From NCBI RefSeq assembly GCF_024171945.1, contig NZ_JAMTCR010000002.1, positions 2,542,001 to 2,606,000 of the forward strand: a DNA stretch of 64,000 bases, read 5' to 3'. Source of the stretch: Actinokineospora globicatena (lineage in GTDB: Bacteria > Actinomycetota > Actinomycetes > Mycobacteriales > Pseudonocardiaceae). Position numbers and translations under genes: made by a program. Each line of letters starts with the position of its first letter. The stretch's first letter is position 1. This document shows positions 26,390 through 34,587 of the stretch, one piece after another. Below the pieces are notes generated by a model, which saw only the letters and a program-made list of their open reading frames with translations, searched no databases and was not told the origin of the DNA.

Positions 26390-29191
26390 ATGACCGAGAC
26401 CGTCGAGACCGCGGTTGACCAGGTCGCGGGCGCACCGCGGCAGGGGCTGCGGGTGGAGCGCGTCTACACCACCGAGGGGGTGCACCCCTACGACGAGGTC
26501 ACCTGGGAGCACCGCGACGTGGTGATGACCAACTGGCGCGACGGCTCGGTGAACTTCGAGCAGCGCGGCGTCGAGTTCCCCGACTCCTGGTCGGTCAACG
26601 CGACCAACATCGTCACCAGCAAGTACTTCCGCGGCGCGGTGGGCACCGCGGTGCGCGAGAACTCCCTGCGCCAGCTCATCGACCGGGTCGTGCGCTCCTA
26701 CGTCGCCGCGGGCATCGAGCACGACTACTTCGCCACCGACACCGACGCGCTCGTCTTCGAGCACGAGCTGACCTGGATGCTGCTGCACCAGGTGTTCAGC
26801 TTCAACTCCCCGGTGTGGTTCAACGTCGGCACCAGCTCCCCGCAGCAGGTCAGCGCGTGCTTCATCCTGGCCGTCGACGACACGATGGACTCGATCCTCA
26901 ACTGGTACAAGGAAGAGGGTCTGATCTTCAAGGGCGGCTCGGGGGCGGGCCTCAACCTCTCCCGCATCCGTTCGTCCAAGGAGCTGCTCTCCTCCGGTGG
27001 CACTGCCTCCGGCCCGGTGTCGTTCATGCGGGGGGCTGACGCGTCCGCTGGAACCATCAAGTCCGGTGGCGCTACCCGTCGCGCGGCGAAGATGGTTGTC
27101 CTCGACGTCGACCACCCTGACGTCGAGGAGTTCATCGAGACCAAGGCCCGCGAGGAGCAGAAGATCCGCGTGCTGCGCGACGCGGGCTTCGACATGGACC
27201 TCGGCGGCTCCGACATCGCCTCGGTGCAGTACCAGAACGCCAACAACTCGGTGCGCGTGTCCGACGAGTTCATGCACGCGTTCGAGTCCGCCGGTCAGTT
27301 CGGCCTGCGCTCGCGCACCACCGGCGAGGTCATCGAGCGGGTCGACGCCAAGGGCCTGTTCGGCAAGCTCGCCAAGGCCGCGTGGGAGTGTGCCGACCCG
27401 GGCATCCAGTACGACGACACGATCAACGCCTGGCACACCTGCCCGGAGTCCGGCCGGATCACCGCGTCGAACCCGTGCAGCGAGTACATGCACCTGGACA
27501 ACTCCAGCTGCAACCTGGCCTCGCTCAACCTGATGAAGTTCCTCGCCGACGACGGCACCTTCGACGCCGAGACCTTCGTCAAGGCCGTCGAACTGGTCAT
27601 CACCGCGATGGACATCTCGATCTGCTTCGCCGACTTCCCGACCGAGCCGATCGGCGTCACCACCCGCAAGTTCCGCCAGCTGGGCATCGGGTACGCCAAC
27701 ATCGGCGCGCTGCTGATGGCCACCGGCCACGCCTACGACTCCGAGGGCGGCCGCACGCTCGCCGCGGCCATCACCTCGCTGATGACCGGCACCGCGTACC
27801 GCCGCTCCGCGGAACTCGCGGGCATCGTCGGCGCCTACGAGGGCTACGCCCGCAACGCCGAGGCGCACCAGCGGGTCATGCGCAAGCACGCCGCCGCCAA
27901 CGACCTCGTGCGCACCTACCACGCCAACGACGCCGCGGTGCAGAAGGTCGCCACACGCGAGTGGCAGGCCGCGCTCGCGATCGGCTCGCGCAACGGCTGG
28001 CGCAACGCCCAGGCCAGCGTGCTCGCCCCGACCGGCACCATCGGCCTGATGATGGACTGCGACACCACTGGCATCGAGCCCGACCTCGCCCTGGTCAAGT
28101 TCAAGAAGCTGGTCGGCGGCGGCTCCATGCAGATCGTCAACCAGACCGTGCCGCGCGCGCTGGCCTCGCTGGGCTACCAGGCCGAGCAGGTCGAGGCGAT
28201 CGTCGAGTACATCGCCGAGCACGGCCACGTCGTGGACGCCCCCGGCCTGCGCCAGGAGCACTACGAGGTGTTCGACTGCGCGATGGGCGAGCGCTCGATC
28301 GCGCCCATGGGCCACGTGCGGATGATGGCCGCGGTGCAGCCGTTCATCTCCGGCGCCATCTCCAAGACGGTCAACATGCCGGAGGCGGCCACCGTCGCCG
28401 ACGTCGAGGAGATCTACTACCAGGGCTGGAAGCTGGGCCTCAAGGCGCTGGCCATCTACCGCGACAACTGCAAGGTCGGCCAGCCGCTGTCGGCGGGCAA
28501 GGGCGCGAAGACCACCGCCGCGGCCGAGCCGGAGAAGGTCGTCGAGTACCGCCCGGTCCGCAAGCGCCTGCCCAAGAAGCGCCCCTCGCAGACCGTGTCG
28601 TTCACCGTCGGCGGCGCGGAGGGTTACCTGCACGCGGGCTCTTACCCCGACGACGGCCTCGGCGAGATCTTCGTCAAGCTGGGCAAGCAGGGCTCGACCC
28701 TGGCGGGCGTGATGGACGCGTTCTCCATGTCCATCTCGGTCGGCCTGCAGTACGGCATCCCGCTGGAGTTCTACGTCTCCAAGTTCCAGAACCTGCGCTT
28801 CGAGCCCGCGGGCATGACCGACGACCCCGACGTGCGCATCGCCACCAGCGTCTTGGACTACCTGTTCCGCAGGCTCGCCCTGGACTACCTGCCGTACGAC
28901 AAGCGCGCGCAACTCGGCGTCTTCACGGCTGACGAGCGCACCGCCCAGGTCACCGCCGACTACAGCGCACCGTCGGATGTGGACCTCGAGGGCATGCGTT
29001 CCTCGGTCGAGGCCAGCCCTCGCCCCGAGGCCGCACCTCCGGTTCAGGCCCACAGCTCGACCGAACTGCTCGAACTGCACCTCGGCAAGGTCGCCGACGC
29101 CCCGCTCTGCATGACCTGCGGCACCAAGATGCGCCCTGCGGGCTCCTGCTACCTGTGCGAGGGCTGCGGCTCCACCTCCGGCTGCAGCTGA
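26390..29191 (+). CDS. nrdJ: Adenosylcobalamin-dependent (class II) ribonucleotide reductase
   Basis: This 933-residue enzyme reduces ribonucleotides to deoxyribonucleotides using adenosylcobalamin to make the thiyl radical. Key motifs: SPVWFNVG, GGSGAGLNLSRIRS, NPCSEYMHLDNSSCNLASLN with active-site Cys and Glu, APTGTIGLMMDCDTTGIEPD, and a C-terminal Cys-rich tail (CMTCGTKMRPAGSCYLCEGCG) that relays electrons and may bind zinc. The ATG at 26390 has a GGGAGAGGGA ribosome binding site; a longer in-frame start exists but lacks family similarity. A terminator with T-tract follows. nrdR-nrdJ pairing is typical of actinobacteria. Confidence 0.97.
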   Translation: MTETVETAVDQVAGAPRQGLRVERVYTTEGVHPYDEVTWEHRDVVMTNWRDGSVNFEQRGVEFPDSWSVNATNIVTSKYFRGAVGTAVRENSLRQLIDRVVRSYVAAGIEHDYFATDTDALVFEHELTWMLLHQVFSFNSPVWFNVGTSSPQQVSACFILAVDDTMDSILNWYKEEGLIFKGGSGAGLNLSRIRSSKELLSSGGTASGPVSFMRGADASAGTIKSGGATRRAAKMVVLDVDHPDVEEFIETKAREEQKIRVLRDAGFDMDLGGSDIASVQYQNANNSVRVSDEFMHAFESAGQFGLRSRTTGEVIERVDAKGLFGKLAKAAWECADPGIQYDDTINAWHTCPESGRITASNPCSEYMHLDNSSCNLASLNLMKFLADDGTFDAETFVKAVELVITAMDISICFADFPTEPIGVTTRKFRQLGIGYANIGALLMATGHAYDSEGGRTLAAAITSLMTGTAYRRSAELAGIVGAYEGYARNAEAHQRVMRKHAAANDLVRTYHANDAAVQKVATREWQAALAIGSRNGWRNAQASVLAPTGTIGLMMDCDTTGIEPDLALVKFKKLVGGGSMQIVNQTVPRALASLGYQAEQVEAIVEYIAEHGHVVDAPGLRQEHYEVFDCAMGERSIAPMGHVRMMAAVQPFISGAISKTVNMPEAATVADVEEIYYQGWKLGLKALAIYRDNCKVGQPLSAGKGAKTTAAAEPEKVVEYRPVRKRLPKKRPSQTVSFTVGGAEGYLHAGSYPDDGLGEIFVKLGKQGSTLAGVMDAFSMSISVGLQYGIPLEFYVSKFQNLRFEPAGMTDDPDVRIATSVLDYLFRRLALDYLPYDKRAQLGVFTADERTAQVTADYSAPSDVDLEGMRSSVEASPRPEAAPPVQAHSSTELLELHLGKVADAPLCMTCGTKMRPAGSCYLCEGCGSTSGCS

Positions 29192-29202
29192 TCTTCGCTG
29201 GC

Positions 29203-29240
29203 AAGGGGAGTCCACCCGTTCCGGGTGGGCTCCCCTTTTC
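29203..29240 (+). terminator. nrdJ terminator
   Basis: A stem of about 16 bp with one G-U pair (AAGGGGAGTCCACCCG against its complement) and a tiny loop is followed directly by TTTTC, 12 nt after the nrdJ stop. It is the best intrinsic terminator in the window. Confidence 0.9.
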
Positions 29241-29344
29241 GCGTCTGTGGTGCTTTGGGGGTGGGGGTGGAGAGGTGGGCCGGGGTTGGTGAGGGAGCGG
29301 TGAAGATCGGGGGTTTCTGTTGGGGGCCAAGGCACTGTGGGGGC

Positions 29345-30034
29345 ATGACCGAGGATGAGTGGTTGGAAGAGTTCCGGGTTGAGGCCGCGCGGAGGGTGTT
29401 GCGGGACGATCCGGAGTGGGGGGATGGGGCGGAGTTGCATCCGGCGGTGGTGCGGAGTGTTCAGCGGTTCCAGGTAGGTGAAGACGGTGATGGGGCCAAT
29501 CTCATTGAGAAGGCTGGGGAAGGGGTCTATGGGGAGGCGGTGGCGTTGTTCATCGCTGAGGAGCAGAACCATGCGCGGTTGTTGGCGCGGTTGCTGGAGG
29601 CAGCCGGGGCGTCGACTATCCAGTCGCATTGGAGTGATGCGGTGTTTGTGTGGTTGCGCAGGGCTCTGGGGCTCAAGTTGGAGCTGATGGTCCTGACGAT
29701 CGCCGAGGTGGTGGCGTTGGCGTACTACCGGGTGTTGCGGGACGGGGCGGGGGATCGGCTCGCGACGGAGGTGGCGGCGCGGTTGTTGGCTGATGAGCGC
29801 AGGCACGTGCCGTTCCACCTGGACCGGCTCGGGGAGGTGTCCGGGGTCAGCCGGGCCGCGTGGCGGGTGTTGTTCCTCGGTGCTGTACTCGTCGTGGCGG
29901 CGGATCACGGGTCGGCGCTGCGGGTTCTCGGGGTCACCCGGCGCGGGTTCGTGCGGGAGGCCATGGCGGAGTTCGCGGCGGCGGTCTCGCGGCGGCCTGT
30001 CACGAACAGGCCCGCTGTGCCGTCTTCCGCGTGA
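29345..30034 (+). CDS. Ferritin-like diiron protein, function unknown
   Basis: This encodes 229 residues and is all-helical, with two ExxH-type motifs typical of carboxylate-bridged diiron proteins: AEEQNHARLL (Glu73, His76) and ADERRHVPFH (Glu151, His154). Glu121 in AEVVALAYYRV is a further candidate ligand. No signal peptide is seen. It heads a same-strand run with an NAD-binding protein (18-nt gap) and a quinone oxidoreductase-like gene. The function is unknown; a ferritin-like oxygenase or oxidase is possible. The ATG at 29345 lies just downstream of a G-rich stretch. Confidence 0.75.
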   Translation: MTEDEWLEEFRVEAARRVLRDDPEWGDGAELHPAVVRSVQRFQVGEDGDGANLIEKAGEGVYGEAVALFIAEEQNHARLLARLLEAAGASTIQSHWSDAVFVWLRRALGLKLELMVLTIAEVVALAYYRVLRDGAGDRLATEVAARLLADERRHVPFHLDRLGEVSGVSRAAWRVLFLGAVLVVAADHGSALRVLGVTRRGFVREAMAEFAAAVSRRPVTNRPAVPSSA

Positions 30035-30052
30035 GGCGATCCGGGAGGTTCT

Positions 30053-30772
30053 ATGTCCATCCTCGTCACCGGCGGTACCGGGGTGCTGGGGCGGCAGGTG
30101 GTCCGCGCGCTGCCAGACGCCAGGGTGTTGACGCGCTCTGGTGACGGGTACCGCGGCGACCTGCTTACCGGTGCGGGCCTAGAGGACGCGTTGGCCGGTG
30201 TGACAGCGGTAGTGCACTGCGCCACCACGCTCGGCCGTAAGGACATAGACGCAACGGCGGCTCTCATCGCTGCCGCCAAGCGGTCAGGTAACCCGCATTT
30301 GGTCTATATCTCCATTGTCGGTGTGGACCGGATCCCGCTGCCGTACTACCGGGCCAAGTTGGCGGCCGAGCGCTTGGTCGAGGACTCCGGCCTCCCGTAC
30401 TCGATCCTGCGCGCCACGCAGTTCCACGACCTGATCGCCAAGGTCTTCGCGCCTCAGCGGCTAGTTCTGTTCCACCCGGCGTTCGCGTTCCAGCCTGTGG
30501 ACACGGGCACCGTGGCGACGCGTCTCGCCGATCTCGCTACAGGCTCCGCGCAAGGACGGGTCAGTGATCTCGGTGGCCCTACCGTGTGGACGTCCCGTGC
30601 GCTCGCTGGGCAGTACCTAGCCGCTACCGGGCGCAAAGCCGTTCGAGTGCCGGTATGGCTACCGGGCCGGATCTTTGCCTCTTACCGCGCCGGGTATCAT
30701 CTCGCGCCCGCGCACGCCGAGGGGACAGTCGAGTTCGCCGACTTCCTCGCCGGTGACCCCCGTCACCCTTGA
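30053..30772 (+). CDS. NAD(P)-binding SDR-like protein (NmrA/atypical SDR)
   Basis: This encodes 239 residues. The Rossmann motif VTGGTGVLG (residues 5-13) opens the protein. The sequence lacks a clear YxxxK catalytic pair at the usual place but has YYRAKLAAE, where Tyr and Lys are suitably spaced, and YSILRATQFHDL, typical of atypical SDRs of the NmrA type. Such proteins reduce small substrates or sense NAD(P). GGGAGG precedes the ATG. Codon choice is unusually relaxed (more A/T at third positions) compared with its neighbours. Confidence 0.82.
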   Translation: MSILVTGGTGVLGRQVVRALPDARVLTRSGDGYRGDLLTGAGLEDALAGVTAVVHCATTLGRKDIDATAALIAAAKRSGNPHLVYISIVGVDRIPLPYYRAKLAAERLVEDSGLPYSILRATQFHDLIAKVFAPQRLVLFHPAFAFQPVDTGTVATRLADLATGSAQGRVSDLGGPTVWTSRALAGQYLAATGRKAVRVPVWLPGRIFASYRAGYHLAPAHAEGTVEFADFLAGDPRHP

Positions 30773-30806
30773 CTTCGACATTGGTGGAGGTTCGATCCTT
30801 GGGGGC

Positions 30807-31730
30807 ATGACCAAGACGATGACCGCGGTGGCCGTCACCCAGTTCGGCTCGGCCGACGTGCTGCGCCTGATCACCCTCCCGCTGCCCGAGCCAGGGCCGG
30901 GCGAGGTCCGGCTGCGGGTGCACGCGGCGGGCGTGCAGCCCTTCGACGTCGCGGTGCGCCAGGGGATGGGGCCACCCGCGGGGGCGGCGGTGTTGCCGCA
31001 GGTCATCGGCAACGAGTACGCCGGGGTGGTGGACGCGGTCGGCCCCGGGGTGGACTCGCCGCGGGTCGGGGACGAGGTGCTCGGGTTCGCGCTCTACGGC
31101 AGCTACGCCCAGTACCGGATCGCGCCCGCCGAGAACCTCGTGGCCAAGCCGGAGAGCATGCCGTGGGCGGTGGCCGGGTCGTTCTCGGCGGGGGCGCAGA
31201 CGGCCGCGATGGCGGTCGAGGAGCTGGGGGTCCGCGCGGGGGAGACGCTGCTGGTGCACGCGGGCGCGGGGGCCGTCGGCACGATGGCGATCCAGCTCGC
31301 CCGGCTGCGGGGGGCCACGGTGATCGCGACCGCCAGCCCCGCCAATCACGACTACCTGCGCGAGCTTGGTGCGATCCCGGTCGAGTACGGCGACGGCCTG
31401 GTGGCGCGGGTGCGCGCGCTCGCCCCGCGCGGGGTGGACGCGGCGATCGACGCCGCAGGGATCGACGCCCTCACCGCCTCGATCGAACTGGGGGTCGACC
31501 GGGATCGCATCATCACCTTGGTGGTCTGGGACCGCTACACCGAGTTCGGAGTACGGCGGGTGACCGGGACTAGATCGGCCGTGCGGTTGGCCGGGTTGGT
31601 CGACCTCTATGACCGTGGGCTGCTACGCGCTCACGTCCGGTCGCGCTACCCGCTCGCTGCCGCGTCCCACGCCCACCGCGAGGTAGAGACCGGTCACGGT
31701 AGAGGAAGGGTGGTGCTGGTTATCCCATAG
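30807..31730 (+). CDS. Zinc-independent MDR oxidoreductase (quinone oxidoreductase-like)
   Basis: This 307-residue medium-chain dehydrogenase/reductase lacks the structural zinc cysteines, like NADPH:quinone oxidoreductases. The N-terminal GroES-like half includes PQVIGNEYAGVVDAVG; the nucleotide-binding motif is HAGAGAVGTMAIQLARLRG. The ATG at 30807 is preceded by GGGGG. Its 34-nt gap to the SDR-like gene suggests co-transcription with it and the ferritin-like gene. Substrate unknown. Confidence 0.86.
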   Translation: MTKTMTAVAVTQFGSADVLRLITLPLPEPGPGEVRLRVHAAGVQPFDVAVRQGMGPPAGAAVLPQVIGNEYAGVVDAVGPGVDSPRVGDEVLGFALYGSYAQYRIAPAENLVAKPESMPWAVAGSFSAGAQTAAMAVEELGVRAGETLLVHAGAGAVGTMAIQLARLRGATVIATASPANHDYLRELGAIPVEYGDGLVARVRALAPRGVDAAIDAAGIDALTASIELGVDRDRIITLVVWDRYTEFGVRRVTGTRSAVRLAGLVDLYDRGLLRAHVRSRYPLAAASHAHREVETGHGRGRVVLVIP

Positions 31731-31809
31731 CGCCTCTATGATGACGACACGCGCGCGGGGCTCGGGGGAGTCGTTCGTTCCGCTGCCGTGTCGTCTATCT
31801 GGGGGACAA

Positions 31810-32715
31810 GTGATCGGGAACGAACCGCGCTTCGGCCCTGCCCCGGTGGGGAACACCGGGGCGGAGCCGGGCAACAGGCCGCTGGTGTTGGTCAGCGTGC
31901 TGGGCATCATCGTCGTTGGCGTGCTGTGGATAGGAATCCTGGGGAAGGTGTTCACCGGTGGGTCACGGGTGGTTCAAGGTGTCCCTCTTGCGGTAGGCGA
32001 GCAGACAGAGCAAACCGAGCCCGCTACGCCAGCAGACATCTCTAGGAACCCACTGCTCTCCCCGGGCCGAGAGGTGACTGCCGCGCAGTGCTCCCTTCCG
32101 GCTCTAGGCACTACCGCGCCGGAGTTGGAGGCCTTCTACCGAGAAGGTTTGGTCTGTCTGGATAAGGCGTGGACGCCGGTACTGCGAGCGGTAGGTAAGC
32201 CGATGGTTTCGCCGAAGCTGTCGATCGCGGACATCCCGAAGGCCAAGTGCGGGGTCTCACCGACCGAGGAAGAGGCGCTGGCCTTCTACTGCAACCGCGA
32301 CCGCACGATCTACATGCCCCGGGACCGGCTGATGCGGGCCGCGGGCGACTCCGCGCCGTACCACCTCGCGGTGCTCGGCCACGAGTACGGCCACCACGTG
32401 CAGGCGCTGACCGGCATCCTGTCGGCCGCGGCGACGCAGGAGGACACCGAGGACGAGGAAGCCGCGTTGACGGTGTCGCGGCGCACCGAGTTGCAGGCCA
32501 ACTGCCTCAGCGGCCTGTTCCTGGACGCGGCCCGACGCGGCGGCGCGCTGGAGTCCGACTTCGTCGACGAGGCGGTCGACAGCTTCGGCGACACGCTCAG
32601 CTCCGACACCCACGGGTCACGCCGCAACCAACTGGAGTGGGCTGAGCGTGGGGCTAAGGGCGGCACCACGGCCTCCTGCGACACCTGGTCGGCCTCGACT
32701 ACCGACGTCGAGTGA
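31810..32715 (+). CDS. Membrane-anchored zinc metallopeptidase (YpfJ family)
   Basis: This encodes 301 residues from the GTG at 31810, chosen for its GGGGGAC ribosome binding site; an in-frame ATG at 31738 would add 24 residues but overlaps a TATGAT sequence that looks like a -10 element. One membrane helix (about 26-45) is followed by a catalytic domain with the zinc motif HEYGHH (about residues 191-196) and the distal ELQANCLSG motif supplying the third ligand. This is the putative neutral zinc metallopeptidase family; the cleavage target is unknown. It is convergent with the DUF2293 gene. Confidence 0.85.
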   Translation: MIGNEPRFGPAPVGNTGAEPGNRPLVLVSVLGIIVVGVLWIGILGKVFTGGSRVVQGVPLAVGEQTEQTEPATPADISRNPLLSPGREVTAAQCSLPALGTTAPELEAFYREGLVCLDKAWTPVLRAVGKPMVSPKLSIADIPKAKCGVSPTEEEALAFYCNRDRTIYMPRDRLMRAAGDSAPYHLAVLGHEYGHHVQALTGILSAAATQEDTEDEEAALTVSRRTELQANCLSGLFLDAARRGGALESDFVDEAVDSFGDTLSSDTHGSRRNQLEWAERGAKGGTTASCDTWSASTTDVE

Positions 32716-32718
32716 CCG

Positions 32719-33765
32719 TTAGCTCTGCCGCCACAGGTTGAGCACACGGTCGATGTCGTCGCGGATGCGTTCACGCGCGGTAGCCCTAGGGACACCGGCC
32801 ATCAACATCGCGTCGTAGTCGGTCTCCTCGTGGCGGATCGCGGCGACCACGGCCAGGGTCACCGCGTGCTCGTCGAGTGCCTGACCCGCTGCCGACCGGC
32901 CGACCCTGCCGCTGCTGCGGGTACCCGCGTGCTCGGCGATCGAGAGGGCCCGGTCGGTGGCCAGGCCGGGGAACAGGTCCCGGATGCGTTCGGCGAACGC
33001 GGCCTGGAACACCAGGTCCTGGGCGGCCCGGCGGCCCCGGTCGCGGGCCTTGCGCCGCTCGCGCAGGTCCTCGTCGGCCAGGCACTGCTCCTCGGCGGTG
33101 TCCAGCGCGGCCCGCTCGACCAGGATGCCGCGCCGGTCGAAGCGCTTGCGCGACTTGCTCCACCGCACCACCACCGCGGCCAGCCCGCTGGCCTTGCGGG
33201 CGCGCCTGGTCAGCGCCGCGTCGCCTGCGGGGAGGAACACCAGGTGGTCCATGTCGGCGCAGTCGAGGCACAGCGGCTTCTCGTCCTCCACGAAGTGGAA
33301 GTCGCCGGTCTCCCCGCACTGAGCGCAGTGCCAGCGCTTGTCCGGGTTGAGCACGACCAGGTCGGGTGCCTTGGCCTGCCGCTGCGCCACCCGGGCCAGC
33401 CGGGCGGGCGGGAGCGCGGGATCGGTCCACTGGGTGCGGAACGCCTGCTCGACGCCCGCGTCGCCGGACCGGCTGAACCGCAGCGCCCTGCGGTCCCTCG
33501 TCGCCGCCACGTAGTCCACTTCGGACTTCAGCAGGCCGAGGCCCGCGGCCCACTCGTGCAGGTAGGTCATCGCCTCGGCCAGCCGCTCCGGGCCAACAGC
33601 GGCGAGGGTGTCCAGGTGCGGTTCCTGGCCCAGCTCCCACGACTGCACCGACCGGCTACCCAGCCACCCCAGCTCGGACAGGACCGCCAGCGGCGCGACG
33701 ACCTTCTTGCGCTTGAGCAGGTCTTCCGCCACGGCCGTCACCCTGCGGTCCAGCCGTCCGCTCAC
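32719..33765 (-). CDS. DUF2293 domain protein
   Basis: This encodes 348 residues. The middle carries a zinc-ribbon-like pattern, HCAQCGETGDFHF then CLDCADMDH. The C-terminal third matches the DUF2293 pattern (RIRDLFPGLATDRALSIAEHAG, GRVGRSAAGQALDEHAV, then VVAAIRHEETDYD), which family knowledge suggests is a nucleic-acid-associated helical domain of unknown activity. It is the third gene of a tight operon with a SNF2 helicase and a SWIM protein (12-nt gap). A role in nucleic acid metabolism is inferred from context. Confidence 0.72.
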   Translation of the reverse strand: MSGRLDRRVTAVAEDLLKRKKVVAPLAVLSELGWLGSRSVQSWELGQEPHLDTLAAVGPERLAEAMTYLHEWAAGLGLLKSEVDYVAATRDRRALRFSRSGDAGVEQAFRTQWTDPALPPARLARVAQRQAKAPDLVVLNPDKRWHCAQCGETGDFHFVEDEKPLCLDCADMDHLVFLPAGDAALTRRARKASGLAAVVVRWSKSRKRFDRRGILVERAALDTAEEQCLADEDLRERRKARDRGRRAAQDLVFQAAFAERIRDLFPGLATDRALSIAEHAGTRSSGRVGRSAAGQALDEHAVTLAVVAAIRHEETDYDAMLMAGVPRATARERIRDDIDRVLNLWRQS

Positions 33766-33777
33766 CAGTGCCTCCGC

Positions 33778-34587
33778 TCACCGCTCGTCCGCGTCGGCCA
33801 GCGCTCGGTACGCGGGCCGCAACCATTCCACCAGAGGCCGTCCGCCGACCGTCAGCGGTAAGGGGCCAAGCTGGTCCAGCACCGCGTCTGGTGCCGCACG
33901 CACCGTCGTCACCGCAGGCGCTGTCACCGGTGCTCCCCAGAAGTCGTCCAGTACGTCAACAAGTGCGTCGTCGTGGGCAGTCTCCGGCTGCTCGATGGAC
34001 CCGCGCAGGCCGTCGAGCAGTTGCTGCCGCCCGCGCCCGCGCCAGGCGAGGATCTCGAACGGGTCGGCGTCGAACGACTCCGCCAGCAGGTAGCAGATCG
34101 CGGCGAGGTGCTTGCACGGCACTTCCCAGTCGGGGCACGAGCAGTCCATCGACAGTTCCCTGGCGCTGTCGGGGAACAAGCGCAGCCCCGCGCCCGCGAA
34201 CACCTGCTCGATGTCTATGGGGAGTTCGCCCGCGAGGAGCTTAGCGCGGAACAACGCTTGTCCCGCAAGCGCTTTCTCCACCTCGAACCACTGGGGCTCG
34301 GTGAACGCCTTGATCCCGATCCGGACGCGGTAGGGCTCTTGGCGCGATCCCTGCACCTGCGCGACCACGATGCTCGTGGACAACGACATGCTCAACACCT
34401 GTCCCGCGCGCGCGTAACGCCTACCGCGCTCGAAACGCCCGCCTAGCCCTAGAGCCTCCAACGACTCGATGAACCGGCGGGACCACCACGTGCGGCCGAT
34501 GTCACCGCGCTGAGTGCTCGCTCTTATGCCGTCCTCGACCGGGATCGCCTTGGTCGGTTTGTCCCGCCACCACTCGTCATCAGGCAC
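33778..34587 (-). CDS. SWIM zinc finger protein
   Basis: This encodes 269 residues. The SWIM motif CxCx(6)CxH is complete: Cys149, Cys151, Cys158, His160 in CSCPDWEVPCKHLAA. SWIM proteins bind nucleic acids or protein partners and are commonly encoded beside SNF2-family helicases. Its start overlaps the helicase stop by 8 bp, so the two proteins are made together and probably work as a pair. The N-terminal WWSRRFIESLEALGLGGRF segment is typical of bacterial SNF2-associated SWIM proteins. Confidence 0.88.
   Translation of the reverse strand: MPDDEWWRDKPTKAIPVEDGIRASTQRGDIGRTWWSRRFIESLEALGLGGRFERGRRYARAGQVLSMSLSTSIVVAQVQGSRQEPYRVRIGIKAFTEPQWFEVEKALAGQALFRAKLLAGELPIDIEQVFAGAGLRLFPDSARELSMDCSCPDWEVPCKHLAAICYLLAESFDADPFEILAWRGRGRQQLLDGLRGSIEQPETAHDDALVDVLDDFWGAPVTAPAVTTVRAAPDAVLDQLGPLPLTVGGRPLVEWLRPAYRALADADER

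Noticed and set aside
26312-29908. Very long open frame on the minus strand opposite nrdJ (about 1200 codons)
   Set aside because: It mirrors the nrdJ codons in a high-GC genome, has the low-complexity composition of a shadow frame and crosses a strong terminator; nrdJ has intact family motifs on the other strand.
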